From NCBI RefSeq assembly GCF_026788005.1, contig NZ_JABEPE010000001.1, positions 372,001 through 436,000 on the forward strand: a stretch of DNA of 64,000 nucleotides, in the 5' to 3' direction. Numbering within the stretch: the first letter of the stretch is position 1; the number at the start of each line of letters is the position of its first letter. Below are positions 29,547 to 39,700 of the stretch, in pieces. The position numbers were made by a program, and so were the translations under genes. The notes beneath the pieces were generated by a model, which saw nothing but the letters and a program-made list of their open reading frames with translations, ran no database searches and was not told where the DNA came from. Origin of the DNA: Alteromonas sp. a30. GTDB taxonomy: Bacteria > Pseudomonadota > Gammaproteobacteria > Enterobacterales > Alteromonadaceae.

Positions 29547-31370
29547 TTAAACTTGCTTTGGATTGCGTGGATAAAAGCGCTCCGGCAAATGATCGTGATG
29601 CTCGAAGAAACGAGTGTCCTTGTATGGAAGCTTCATAAAACCTGAGATCCCAACCCCTTCGATTTCTGGAATAAGTTTCACTAGGCGCTGCAAGCATGAG
29701 CGAAAATCAGCTTCTTTTTTCGGGTCTAATAACTTGTAGTAGCTGTGAATTTTCATATGCAATTCTAAAGACTCAAAAATAATGCAACCAGTATGATGAA
29801 TTAGGTTTAACTCTCGAATAATCGCCAATATGGCATCAGGCAGTTTCAATAATTCATCTGGATCATCGCCATCCTCAAAATACGAGTGCATGCGACTTTC
29901 ATCGTTGTCCAATGTCGCATCAAAACTCACTTCATAAGGAATCTTCATTGTGTCCCGAGCAATAAAAGGCTGATTGATGTCTGTCCTTTCCAAGTGCAAA
30001 GTGTCTTTGGCATTAAACATACAACTTTTGAAAATCCCAACGCGATGAATCGCTCTTGCCAGATTCACTACATTATTCAATACGGTATCGAAAGAATACT
30101 TAAGTGTGTGATCGTAAAGATTTAGACTGGAATCAATGTAAACACCGGAGGGCTCCCAACGCACGGCGATGCCCCCCACCACCGGAAAACGTCCTAATCG
30201 AGCAACTTCCGAAACAAACGCTTTTTCGGTTTCACCCATACCTTGCATATAATTTTTGTAATAGCGTTCAAATTGGGCGTCGTTAATATAACGAAGCTCG
30301 GCATGATAGTTTTCCGCCCGCAGAAACGATTTGCGCGAGCTGTATACAACGGTTTCAATTTCTTTATATTCTGCATGATGTCGGGCGGGAATTAGGCGTT
30401 TAACCGTCGGTTGTACATAATCCGCAAACACCATGTTTTTCATATAATGTGCGTTATTGATTAAATAGTCACCCGCTTGCTGGCGTGTACGCATGTCTTC
30501 ACTAAGCAACCCGGTTAGCACTTCTGCAAGCATAACTGGCAACCCCAAGGAACGCGGAGTTATAACTTTAGTGCCAAAGCGACAAGATTGACCCGATGCG
30601 AGTGCATATAAGGTACTAGCCACTCCCTGCTCATCAAAGCGAGGCGTAGATAACCCACCGTTTAATTGCTCATCACCGATAAAATACACATCTCCCAACC
30701 TTGCGTTCGTTTGGTGTAAATCGCCGGACATTAAATCCATCACATTATTAGCAATATATTGGCCTTGACTATCCATTTGCGCAAACACCGAAGATCCCCA
30801 ATCAATCAGGCCAATTTCTTCTGTTTCGGGATTAAATACGATGTTGGAAGGCTTGATGTCACCATGCACAATAGGTTTTTTCTGCTCATTGATTGTATGG
30901 TTGCGCAGGGTGTTGAGGATATCCGTTAGCTGCACCGCAATTTTTACCACCAAACGCGGTTCTAACGGCCCTTTTTGTAAGGAAAGCTGTTCTAAATCCA
31001 CTCCTTGCGCACGCTGCATGACCAAAATTGCTTGTTTACCGACTTGTAGAAATTCCACTAGGCCCGGCACCAAAGGATGCTCAACATTCCCTAACATAAA
31101 CGCTTCTTCTTCAAGTCTATCTTGAACATGTTGAGGGAGATTGGCACGCGAGAACTTAAATACCAATGCTTCGTTGTCGGGAGACGTCCCCCCGAACGCA
31201 AATCCGTAAGCTCCTTTGCCAATTAGCTCTATCTGACGAAATCCCAATTTTTCTAATTGTGCAATACAGAGGTTGATCCAATCTTTCAACTTTTGGGCAT
31301 CGGCATGGGAAAGCAGATAAATGGACTGTTCTTCTGGAATATAAAAATGCTTTAGATTAGAAACGGGCAC
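29547..31370 (-). CDS. Serine/threonine protein kinase with unassigned C-terminal half
   Basis: The 607-residue protein carries a protein-kinase domain at about residues 45-310: Gly-rich loop GKGAYGFAFGG (51-61), the ATP-anchoring Lys72 in VFKFSR, catalytic loop HGDIKPSN (169-176, Asp171) and metal motif IDWG (189-192, Asp190). HGD for HRD and DWG for DFG are variants found in bacterial and Rio-like kinases; all essential residues are kept, so activity is expected. Residues 310-607 have no motif I recognise and no transmembrane segment, so it is a cytoplasmic kinase with a large extra domain. The start is GTG with AAGGA ten bases upstream. It is downstream of the BKDH operon, behind a strong terminator, and upstream of tesB. 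Targets are unknown. Confidence 0.85.
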   Translation of the reverse strand: MPVSNLKHFYIPEEQSIYLLSHADAQKLKDWINLCIAQLEKLGFRQIELIGKGAYGFAFGGTSPDNEALVFKFSRANLPQHVQDRLEEEAFMLGNVEHPLVPGLVEFLQVGKQAILVMQRAQGVDLEQLSLQKGPLEPRLVVKIAVQLTDILNTLRNHTINEQKKPIVHGDIKPSNIVFNPETEEIGLIDWGSSVFAQMDSQGQYIANNVMDLMSGDLHQTNARLGDVYFIGDEQLNGGLSTPRFDEQGVASTLYALASGQSCRFGTKVITPRSLGLPVMLAEVLTGLLSEDMRTRQQAGDYLINNAHYMKNMVFADYVQPTVKRLIPARHHAEYKEIETVVYSSRKSFLRAENYHAELRYINDAQFERYYKNYMQGMGETEKAFVSEVARLGRFPVVGGIAVRWEPSGVYIDSSLNLYDHTLKYSFDTVLNNVVNLARAIHRVGIFKSCMFNAKDTLHLERTDINQPFIARDTMKIPYEVSFDATLDNDESRMHSYFEDGDDPDELLKLPDAILAIIRELNLIHHTGCIIFESLELHMKIHSYYKLLDPKKEADFRSCLQRLVKLIPEIEGVGISGFMKLPYKDTRFFEHHDHLPERFYPRNPKQV

Positions 31371-31427
31371 TTTGTTTAAGTCCTTGCAGAAAACAACGTT
31401 TTTACGTTATCAGGGTTTAATAAATCT

Positions 31428-31477
31428 GAACAGCAACAAAAAGCCCGCTAAAATCAGCGGGCTTTTTGTTGCTGTTC
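31428..31477 (-). terminator. Extra-long hairpin terminator of the bkd operon
   Basis: A perfect 22-base inverted repeat (31428-31449 and 31456-31477) with a six-base loop, whose core AGCCCGCT / AGCGGGCT is followed by TTTTT on both strands, lies 31 bases after the E2 stop. It separates the bkd operon from the kinase gene on the same strand. Confidence 0.88.
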
Positions 31478-31478
31478 A

Positions 31479-31524
31479 GTGTTCTCAACTAAGTGTTCTC
31501 AACTAAGTTATCTCAACTCACTAA
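31479..31524. repeat. Short tandem repeat at the 3' end of the E2 gene
   Basis: The 14-base unit GTGTTCTCAACTAA occurs twice in tandem (31479-31492, 31493-31506), followed by a degenerate third copy (GTTATCTCAACTCACTAA) that contains the E2 stop codon. This looks like a local slippage duplication of the gene's last codons. Confidence 0.8.
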
Positions 31525-33097
31525 GCATACTCAGTGGATTCTCTAAGTAAGACTTCCAAAGATTGCAGAACTTCACCATGGTTGCGCCATCAATAATACG
31601 ATGATCACCGGACCAGCTAACATGCATGATATTCACGGCTTTCACTTGGTCATTTTCATCGAAGCGCGGTAATTTTTGCATTTTACCTAAAGCGACAATG
31701 GCAGATTCTGGCTTATTGATAACAGGAACCGCAACTGTTCCACCAATGACACCCACGTTAGAAATGCTGATAGTGCCGCCTTTTAAATCAGCCTGAGACA
31801 ATCGTCCCTCACGGGCCTGATCCACTAATCGATTTGCCTCTTTTGCCACATCAAGCAACGACAAATTCTGCACTTGCTTGATGTTTGGCACAACTAAGCC
31901 AATTTTTGAGTCCACCGCCATACCAATGTTGTGATCATCAAAATAGGTCAATTCCGTGCAATCATCATTCACCTGACTATTAATAATCGGGAAATGCTTG
32001 AGTGCTAATGACATGGCTTTGATGAAGAAAGGCATATAAGTTAATTTCACACCTTGCGCTTCAAACTCTGGCTTTAACTGCGCGCGAGCAGCAATTAACG
32101 CATCCATAATCACTTCTTCGCTAACACTGAAATGCGGAATGGTATAAACCGATTCTGTCATTTGCTTGGCCATTGCCGCTTTAATGCCACGAATTGGCTC
32201 TGTGCGCTTACCGCCAGAAGGCGCGCTGCTTGTTGCAGGTGATGATGTGGTTTGCGCTGACGCCGATTGTTGATTCACATGGCGCTCAAGGTCTTCTTTC
32301 ATCACACGGCCTTTTTTGCCGCTGCCTTGTACCAAACTAATATCGATGTTCATTTCTCTAGCGCGGCGTCTTACCGCTGGGCTTGCAACCGCTTTACCCG
32401 GACGCGCAGAGACTGGTGCTTCATTTGATGAGGTTTGCGCCTGCGCACTCGTAGATTGAGCAGGAGCCTGAGCGTTTGTTTGGCTGCTGGCTGGCGCGGC
32501 TGCTTGGCTAGTGCTGCCCTCCACTTCCATAGCAAACAACGGCGTATGAACTTTAGCAATTTCGCCTTGCTGATAATACAAACGCACAACTTTACCGGTA
32601 TGTTTAGCTGGAATCTCAACAACGGCTTTATCGGTCATCACTTCAGCAACTGGCTGATCTTCTTGGATCATATCGCCTTCTTGAATGTGCCACTTTACTA
32701 GCTCACACTCAACGATACCCTCACCGATGTCGGGCAAAATGAAGTCTTCAATACCACTGGAAGCTGTCGAGGGTGCGCTTTGTTGGCTTTGTGTGTTTTC
32801 TGCTGGAGCTGCACTTGCTGAATTATCAACCTTTACATCGTTTTCCGTGCTTTTTTCACCTTCAACACGCATCGCAAAAAGTGGTTGATGAACCTTGGCA
32901 ATATCACCTTTTTGGTAGTACAACTCTTCCACTGTTCCTGAATGCATGGCAGGAATCTGTACCACCGCTTTGTCCGTCATGACTTCAGCAACAGGTTGAT
33001 CCTCAACAATCTGTTCGCCTGCACTGACCAACCATTCAACTAATTCACACTCTACGATGCCTTCTCCGATGTCGGGCAAAATAAAATCTGTTCGCAT
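31508..33097 (-). CDS. bkdB: 2-oxo acid dehydrogenase E2 (branched-chain dihydrolipoyl acyltransferase)
   Basis: The 529-residue E2 has two lipoyl domains (residues about 1-78 and 117-194), each with the lipoylated Lys in EVMTDKAVV (Lys43, Lys157), Ala/Ser/Gln/Pro-rich linkers, a peripheral-subunit-binding domain (about 237-275, ASPAVRRRAREMNIDISLVQ), and the catalytic domain with HRIIDG at 499-504. Two nearly identical lipoyl domains suggest an internal duplication. ILPDIGEGIVECEL fits branched-chain rather than pyruvate or oxoglutarate E2. It transfers acyl groups from E1 to CoA during Val/Leu/Ile breakdown. It is the third gene of the operon, 13 bases after E1beta. E3 (lpd) is not here. 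Substrate specificity is inferred from the E1 partners. Confidence 0.9.
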   Translation of the reverse strand: MRTDFILPDIGEGIVECELVEWLVSAGEQIVEDQPVAEVMTDKAVVQIPAMHSGTVEELYYQKGDIAKVHQPLFAMRVEGEKSTENDVKVDNSASAAPAENTQSQQSAPSTASSGIEDFILPDIGEGIVECELVKWHIQEGDMIQEDQPVAEVMTDKAVVEIPAKHTGKVVRLYYQQGEIAKVHTPLFAMEVEGSTSQAAAPASSQTNAQAPAQSTSAQAQTSSNEAPVSARPGKAVASPAVRRRAREMNIDISLVQGSGKKGRVMKEDLERHVNQQSASAQTTSSPATSSAPSGGKRTEPIRGIKAAMAKQMTESVYTIPHFSVSEEVIMDALIAARAQLKPEFEAQGVKLTYMPFFIKAMSLALKHFPIINSQVNDDCTELTYFDDHNIGMAVDSKIGLVVPNIKQVQNLSLLDVAKEANRLVDQAREGRLSQADLKGGTISISNVGVIGGTVAVPVINKPESAIVALGKMQKLPRFDENDQVKAVNIMHVSWSGDHRIIDGATMVKFCNLWKSYLENPLSMLSELR

Positions 33098-33110
33098 TTT
33101 TTACCCTCTC

Positions 33111-34088
33111 TTAGAAGTTCATTGAACGTTTAATGGCTTCATATACCTTAAGTTCATCAGGCATATATTCTTTTTCATGCGCCAGTGGGAACGGTGTATC
33201 TAAACCGCACACGCGCATAATTGGCGATTCCAGATACAAGAAGCAACGCTCTTGTACTTTAGCCGAAATCTCGGCAGCGAAGCCACCTGTTTGCGGCGCT
33301 TCATGGCTAACAATTAAACGCCCTGTTTTTTCAACAGATGCACAAACGGTTTCCGCATCCCACGGTAAGATGCTACGCAAATCAACAATCTCGCAAGAAA
33401 TCCCGTCTTTTTCCGCCATTGCAGCCGCTTTTTCCATCACTTCCATTTGTGCGCCCCACGCAAGCAAGGTGATGTCTGAGCCTTCTTTTACTACTTCAGC
33501 TTTGCCTAGAGGTAACTCGTAATCTTCTTCGGGTACATCACCCACAGAAGCACGGTAAATACGCTTCGGCTCCATGAATAAAACAGGGTTGTCGTCGCGA
33601 ATAGAAGCCAGCAACAAACCTTTCGCTTGATAAGGGTTACGTGGTGTCACGATTTTCATACCCGGCGTGTGTGCAAAGTAAGCTTCTGGTGATTGTGAGT
33701 GATACAAGCCACCTGCAATGCCACCGCCATAAGGGGTACGAATGGTCAATGAGCCAACAGAGAACTGACCGCCAGAACGATAGCGCCATTTAGCTGTTTC
33801 ATTCACGATTTGGTCAAACGCTGGGAAAATGTAATCACCAAACTGAATTTCCGCCACCGCTACAGAGCCTTGAGACGCGAGACCATTTGCAAAGCCGATA
33901 ATGCCTTGTTCTACTAGTGGCGTATTGAACACACGTTCTCGGCCAAACTTTTCTTGTAAGTTACTGGTTGCTCGGAAAACGCCACCAAAGTGACCCACAT
34001 CCTCACCGAGCACCATGACGCGCTCGTTTTCTTCCATTGCTGTCATAAGTGCATTATTAACAGCTTGCAACATATTCATTTGTGCCAT
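33111..34088 (-). CDS. bkdA2: 2-oxo acid dehydrogenase E1 beta subunit (branched-chain)
   Basis: The 325-residue protein shows the E1beta signatures [72 protein letters not shown] and [24 protein letters not shown] and the LRSILPWD segment are of the branched-chain type. With E1alpha it decarboxylates branched 2-oxo acids. Its ATG overlaps the E1alpha stop by one base (TAATG), so expression is coupled. Confidence 0.92.
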   Translation of the reverse strand: MAQMNMLQAVNNALMTAMEENERVMVLGEDVGHFGGVFRATSNLQEKFGRERVFNTPLVEQGIIGFANGLASQGSVAVAEIQFGDYIFPAFDQIVNETAKWRYRSGGQFSVGSLTIRTPYGGGIAGGLYHSQSPEAYFAHTPGMKIVTPRNPYQAKGLLLASIRDDNPVLFMEPKRIYRASVGDVPEEDYELPLGKAEVVKEGSDITLLAWGAQMEVMEKAAAMAEKDGISCEIVDLRSILPWDAETVCASVEKTGRLIVSHEAPQTGGFAAEISAKVQERCFLYLESPIMRVCGLDTPFPLAHEKEYMPDELKVYEAIKRSMNF

Positions 34089-35275
34089 TATTCAACTCTC
34101 CCTGCAGTTTTAGGGTAATGTTCAGGGTACTTTTTAATGTGTTCTTTTAAGTCTTTAAGTTGCTCTTCTAAATGCCATGGCACCTCTGAGTAAACATCGG
34201 TTACAAGATCATCAATTGGGCAGACTGGCACTTTCTCAACACGCTTGAGTTCTGTCAGTACATCTTGTCTCATGGCTTCAACATGCTTGGCATTTTCTTC
34301 TTGGTTCAACCAACCTTTACTCACCAACCAATTAGCCATGCGGGCAATGGGATCTTTCGCTTTCCACTGCGCTTCTTCTTCCTTCGAACGATAACCCGTT
34401 GGATCATCCGATGTAGAATGCGCGGCCAAACGGTAACTCATGGCTTCAATCAATACTGGACATTTTTCGGAAACGGCAATTTCACGTGCCTTTTGGGTTG
34501 CCGCATAAATGGCAAGTGCATCATTACCATCAACTCGAATAGTTTTAATACCGTAGCCGATACCACGGGAAGCAATACCATCCCCTTTGAACTGTTCATC
34601 TGCTGGTGTAGAAATGGCGTAGCCGTTGTTACGACAAAAGAAAATAACAGGACAACTTAACACCGCCGCCATATTCAAACCCGCGTGAAAATCCCCTTCT
34701 GAAGCCGCTCCTTCACCGAAATAACAAATGGTCATGGCATCTTTGCCTTCCATTTTTTGCCCATAAGCGTAACCCGCAGCTTGAGGGATTTGAGTACCAA
34801 GAGGAGAAGAAATAGTCATAAAGTTCAGTTCTTTCGCGCCATAGTGAATAGGCATTTGACGCCCTTTATTTGGCTCCTTTTCATTACTGAACATTTGGTT
34901 CATGAATTGTTCGGTTGTGTACCCTCTATAAGCAAGAGCCGCTTGCTCGCGGTACTGAGACATGATCATATCATCAAAAGAAAGTGCAGCAGCACTGGCT
35001 GCGGAAGCAGCTTCTTCACCGGTTGAAGCAAGATAGAAGCTGATACGTCCCTGTCGCTGTGCGGCAACCATACGCTCATCAAGTACGCGTATAAATTGCA
35101 TGGTCTGAAAAATTTTCAGCGCAGTTTCTTTACTTAGCTCAGGCTCTACAGCACCTTCTAGGACTGTGCCGTCTGGCGCTAAGATTTGCAGCATAGGAAT
35201 ATCAATTAATCCATTCGATATGATATTAACTTGATTCACTACACCAACATCTGACAAGTGATTTCTGGTTTTCAT
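34088..35275 (-). CDS. bkdA1: 2-oxo acid dehydrogenase E1 alpha subunit (branched-chain)
   Basis: The 395-residue TPP-dependent subunit has the thiamine-diphosphate motif [18 protein letters not shown] followed by [12 protein letters not shown], the substrate-channel segment [13 protein letters not shown], the MPIHYGA segment and the loop [16 protein letters not shown] with its phosphorylation-loop-like Ser residues. These favour branched-chain over pyruvate dehydrogenase. It is the first gene of the operon E1alpha-E1beta-E2. No regulator gene lies next to the operon. Confidence 0.92.
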   Translation of the reverse strand: MKTRNHLSDVGVVNQVNIISNGLIDIPMLQILAPDGTVLEGAVEPELSKETALKIFQTMQFIRVLDERMVAAQRQGRISFYLASTGEEAASAASAAALSFDDMIMSQYREQAALAYRGYTTEQFMNQMFSNEKEPNKGRQMPIHYGAKELNFMTISSPLGTQIPQAAGYAYGQKMEGKDAMTICYFGEGAASEGDFHAGLNMAAVLSCPVIFFCRNNGYAISTPADEQFKGDGIASRGIGYGIKTIRVDGNDALAIYAATQKAREIAVSEKCPVLIEAMSYRLAAHSTSDDPTGYRSKEEEAQWKAKDPIARMANWLVSKGWLNQEENAKHVEAMRQDVLTELKRVEKVPVCPIDDLVTDVYSEVPWHLEEQLKDLKEHIKKYPEHYPKTAGRVE

Positions 35276-35641
35276 GTTAAGCCTCGCGTGGTGCCCACAA
35301 CTTTCAATTAAGTTAGGGAAGTACAGGAAAGGTCAGTGCATTAAAGCCGCTTTCTGGCCGCTGCAACTTTACCCGTATTTTGAGCATTTTTAACTGGCCT
35401 AATGGTAGAGCAAGCATGTAAACAAATTGTTGCTTTTTAGTATTGTAAGGAAAGCTTCAAAAACAATAATTTCCTAAAAAACAGAGTTTACTAGGATATA
35501 ACAACTTCAACATAGGGAATACAAAGAATATATTTGCAGGAGTGTAGAATATCCATCCTACTAGGGTAAATAAACAGAACGTGGTTTTATTAACATGTGA
35601 CTGGGGACGAAGCTTTATCAACCCCAGCCCAATAAAGTGGA
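35276..35641. other. Intergenic region upstream of the bkd operon
   Basis: This 366-base gap serves as the promoter region of the bkd operon and the tail of the lipoprotein gene, both on the minus strand. A 6-base-pair inverted repeat (CTGGGG / CCCCAG, about 35601-35627) with a long loop and no T-run lies just after the lipoprotein stop. I see no Lrp, BkdR or LiuR-type site and no coding frame. Confidence 0.5.
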
Positions 35642-36163
35642 TTAATAAGTGGCTTTCCCCTGCGCCTTCGGGTCATGCCACAATTGTAGCTCAGCACTTT
35701 TCACAAAGGGTAATGCTTGAATCGCATTGTATTGCTCTAGCATATCTGTGTCGGCATTAAACGAAAGCTCGAATACACCTTCCGTTAACGTCTTCATTGT
35801 ACCGAGTTTTTCCAATTGTGTTTTAGCCGTTGCTAGCGCCAAAGCTTGTTTATTAGCCATAACAACCGCAATACGCTCAGTTACCTTTACCTTTGTTTGT
35901 GATGCCGCATGCGTCACATATACTCCCGGCTTTATCATCGCCGCACTGTAAAGGTATTTTTCACCATTAATAACAACGGATTTTGTCATTTTTTTCTGCT
36001 CAACAACAACCTTATCTTGCAGTTTTGGTGGCGCTGCTTGCTCCAGTTCTTTCGACTGCCCCTTTTGCTCAATTTTATTCTCACCGGAATCACAAGCAAT
36101 TAACACAAAAGAACTTAATGTAAAAACAGCTCCCTTCAAACTCAGCTCAAACACTTTGTTCAT
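35642..36163 (-). CDS. Hypothetical lipoprotein, possibly with a pro-domain-like fold
   Basis: The 173-residue protein has a signal peptide with lipobox LIAC (Cys at about 24), then a Gln/Glu/Lys-rich linker (about 25-60) and a globular C-terminal domain. The sequence from VVMANKQALALATAKTQLEK to ALPFVKSAELQLW reads as beta-alpha-beta-beta-alpha-beta, and the ELSF...LPFVKSAE pattern recalls the inhibitor-I9-like pro-domains of subtilases. This is a pattern resemblance only, not a family assignment. It is divergent from the large M36 protease gene (36703), 539 bases away. A protease inhibitor or chaperone role is a hypothesis. Otherwise unknown. Confidence 0.65.
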   Translation of the reverse strand: MNKVFELSLKGAVFTLSSFVLIACDSGENKIEQKGQSKELEQAAPPKLQDKVVVEQKKMTKSVVINGEKYLYSAAMIKPGVYVTHAASQTKVKVTERIAVVMANKQALALATAKTQLEKLGTMKTLTEGVFELSFNADTDMLEQYNAIQALPFVKSAELQLWHDPKAQGKATY

Positions 36164-36320
36164 GCATACTCCATTAAAATGTTATAACCCTAACAAATGC
36201 GGGATATCGACTTATCAAAATAGCAAAGGCATTTTAATAAAACGAATGCTTTTTTAATCACTATAGCTGAATGCTTTATGTTGTCTCACTATACTCACGC
36301 TAAAGCCTTGAGGAAAATCA

Positions 36321-36383
36321 ATGTCCTACTGTAAACCAGCCATAAATCACGCAAAATTCTGTCCTCGAACAGATTTAGTTTAA
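36321..36383 (+). CDS. Possible 20-residue small ORF
   Basis: ATG at 36321 has GAGG seven bases upstream; the product would be a 20-residue peptide with two Cys and several basic residues (MSYCKPAINHAKFCPRTDLV). Nothing supports translation beyond the Shine-Dalgarno and start. It lies in the leader region of the M36 protease and could be an upstream leader peptide. Confidence 0.22.
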   Translation: MSYCKPAINHAKFCPRTDLV

Positions 36384-36567
36384 TTTCCAAGTATTTTTGT
36401 AAAACTGGGAAAAATCGCCTATAACCTGCATTGCAGCTAGATTTCAGATCATCTTTGAATTAATTCATTACAATTTACAGGTAATAGTTTTAACCGATAA
36501 TGAGCTTTCAGCTTTTGTTCATATTGCAATGATCAATTCTAGCGAGTTAAAGTTAGTGGGGATATAC

Positions 36568-36664
36568 GAGAGTGAGTTTGAATTCTCGGCCCATCAGTAA
36601 TACATCAGAATTCACCAAAATGAATGTTCTAGGATGAGCTAATAATAATAACCCACTCACTCTC
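36568..36664 (+). promoter_or_regulatory. Structured 5' leader of the M36 protease gene
   Basis: A 10-base perfect inverted repeat (GAGAGTGAGT at 36568-36577, ACTCACTCTC at 36655-36664) encloses a second, 8-base perfect one (TGAATTCT at 36579-36586, AGAATTCA at 36607-36614). The outer arm ends 38 bases before the start codon, so it leaves the AAGGA ribosome-binding site free. If transcribed, this forms a branched leader that could control stability or translation. Confidence 0.4.
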
Positions 36665-36702
36665 TTTATCATTCGTAACATAATAATATTGAAGGAATTA
36701 AA

Positions 36703-39700
36703 ATGAGAACTTACCGTCCAACTCTATTGGCGACTTTAGTTTCTGCGGCCCTCTCCGCAACGACAGCTAATGCAGCCATAGATGCCAACAACCAGCTCGT
36801 TGCACCTAGTAATTTTGATAAAGCCAGCGTATCTAAACGCGTTTTTTCAGGTGACGTATTAGCACAGAAGAAACTTGCAGAAAGAGCAACAACAACCGGA
36901 ATGCGTAGTCATTTCGATGCTAATCTTGGCAAAGCCACTTTCGTTTGGGGCGGTCAATCTTTTAGCAAGCCCGATTTAAGCATCGTGGCACCAGAGCATC
37001 GCACCGAATACGCAGCGAACTTTTACCTTAACCAACTAACCGGTTTTTCCGCTGAAGCTACCAATGTTGGTAACAAAGCTAAACTTGCTTACACTCATGA
37101 CCTGAAACGTGGCGCAATCGTTGCCAAATATCGCCAACAGGTCCACGGCATCGAAGTATTCAACAAAGAATACAACGTGATGATGGACAGAGAATATAAC
37201 CTTGTCGCAGGCTCCGGTTATTTCGCGAATAAAGCCCCCGAGAGCAAAGCCTTGTCGATGCTGGCAAACTTTGGCTCTGCTGAAACAGCGCTACAAACAG
37301 CCATTGCTGACTTAAGCAGCAAACAATCTCAAGTACATTTAACCCAAACAGAAAAGAAAGGTGGTTATCAATTATTTGAAGCAACCACCACAAGCGGCCC
37401 CCTTGTTATCGGCCAGCCTCGCACGAAAAAAGTCTTCTACGATGTCAATGGCGACCTTGTTTCTGCCTATTATGTTGAGGTGTCTTTAGGTAGCGCTGAC
37501 GACGTAACAAGTATCGATCACAGTTATGTTATCGATGCTAATTCAGGCAAAATCTTGTTCCGCAACAACTTGGTTGCACAAGAAGGTGAATTCACTTATC
37601 GCGTTTACGCTGACCCTGATGGTTTCCCTTGGGAAGGTCCTCACGGTGATGTCATTCCAGCGGCCGTGCCAGATCAAGACACTTCCGTTATTTTGGATGC
37701 GCCATTGGTCACAGTTCGTAACTTCAACAAAATCAGTACAAATGACCCTTGGTTAACTGATGACGCTACGATTACATCCGGTAATAACGCCTTTGCTTAT
37801 GCTGACGTAATTTCACCTCAAGGCTTTACTGACGGTGACTACACTGCGGAAATAACATCAGATAAAACCTTCGATTACCAACTTTCTGGTGACTTAAGAG
37901 CATCGAATCTAACGAACGGTAAAGCCGGTGTCGTTAACTTATTCTTGTTGAACAACTTCCTTCACGATTGGTGGTATGACCACGGCTTCGATGAAGCGGC
38001 TGGTAACGCTCAGCTTCTCAACTATGGACGAGGCGGTGTTGATGGAGATCCTCTAGAAGTTCAAGCACAGGATTTCAGTGGTTTAAACAACGCAAACATG
38101 GCGACACCTGCTGATGGTGGTAGCCCTCGTATGCAGCAGTACCTGTATAATTCAAAAGATGCAAAAAATGGTGAAGATCAAGGTCTAACCATTACTTCTC
38201 ATCCTGAATTAGGCTTATTGCAAAGCTTACAACTTTCTTCTTTCGGACCCGTTCAATATGACTCCGTAGGCGGCGAAATTGTTCGCTTAACCGACGCGAA
38301 CATTCCTGGTGATATAACCGAATTTGATGGTTGTGAAGCAGCAACAAACCCAGAAGCCCTCACAGGTAAAATTGCCATCATCGATCGTGGTTCTTGTGCT
38401 TTTACTGACAAAGTATTAAATGCACAGGAAGCGGGTGCAATTGCGGCAATTATCGTAAACAACAATGATGATGGCACACCTGCCCCAATGGGTGGTGAAG
38501 ACGTAAGGGTAACAATTCCTAACGTTGGCTTGAACTTCCAAGATGGTCACGCAATCTACGACCTATTAGCAGACGGAGATACCGTTACTGCTGAAATGTT
38601 CAGCAACTTCCCACTGAAAGATTCATCATTCGATAACGGTATTGTTGCTCACGAATGGGGTCACTACATCCAGAACCGCTTAGTTGGTAATGCTAACGGT
38701 CTAATCAATTTCCAAGGCCGCGCAATGGGCGAAGGCTGGAGTGACTTCCACTCTATGATGTTCTTGGTGAAAAGCGCTGACCGTGACATCGAAGGTAACA
38801 GCGAATTCCAAGTGCCTTATGCAACCGGAACTTATGTAGAAGACTTCTATCGCGGTATCCGTCGTGTACCTTACACGCCAAATATGGAAATCAACCCACT
38901 AAACTTCAGACACATTGAGTCTGGAGCAGGTACAGATGTTGGCCTTCCGGGCACTAACGTTGCCTCTCCTCACGCAGCGGGTGAAGTCTGGGCAACCGTA
39001 TTGTGGGATGTTTACGTTAATCTACTCAATACTCACGAGTTCGATGTTGCACAAACTCGTATGGCTGATTATTTAGTTGCTGGATACAAGTTAACGCCTA
39101 TCTCACCAACTTACACTGAAGCTAGAGATGCATTACTCGCGGCAATGTATGCAAATGATCCAGCTGACTATGAGTTAGCGCTACAGGCATTTGCTCGTCG
39201 TGGTATGGGCTTGGGTGCAGTTTCTCCAGATAGATCAAGCACAACAAATGAAGGTGTAATAGAATCATTCAACACAGAACTTGCTTCGTTCTCCGCTGAA
39301 GAAATTAATATTAATGCCGCATTTGATGGTGTTGAAGTTGGCTTCTGCTCCAACGACAACATCTTTGATAAAGGTGAAACAGCAGAAGTTACCGTCAAAA
39401 TTAGAAACGCCGGTAGCCAAGCTCTTGAAGGGCTTCCTGCTCGTCTGAAAGTCACAAGCGGTCATGATGTCACTATCGAAAATGATGGTTTGATCACATT
39501 TGGCAACCTTGACCTATTCGAAGAGCTTAGCAGCACGCCATTGAAAGTTACGCTAAATGAGGCCGACATGGCTGATGCGGTAACGTTCGAAGTTGAGTTC
39601 CTAGAGGCAGAAGGCATCGAATTACCTGCACCAGCACAAATCACAACCTTAGTTAACATGGACTTCACTCCACGCGCGACAGTAAATAATGCATCTACTG

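Larger units (their letters stand above)
36164..36702. other. Divergent control region of the M36 protease and lipoprotein genes
   Basis: The 539-base region is AT-rich. It contains a 20-codon frame with a good Shine-Dalgarno (36321-36383) and a structured leader next to the protease gene (36568-36664). No other gene, repeat or known motif was seen. Confidence 0.6.
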
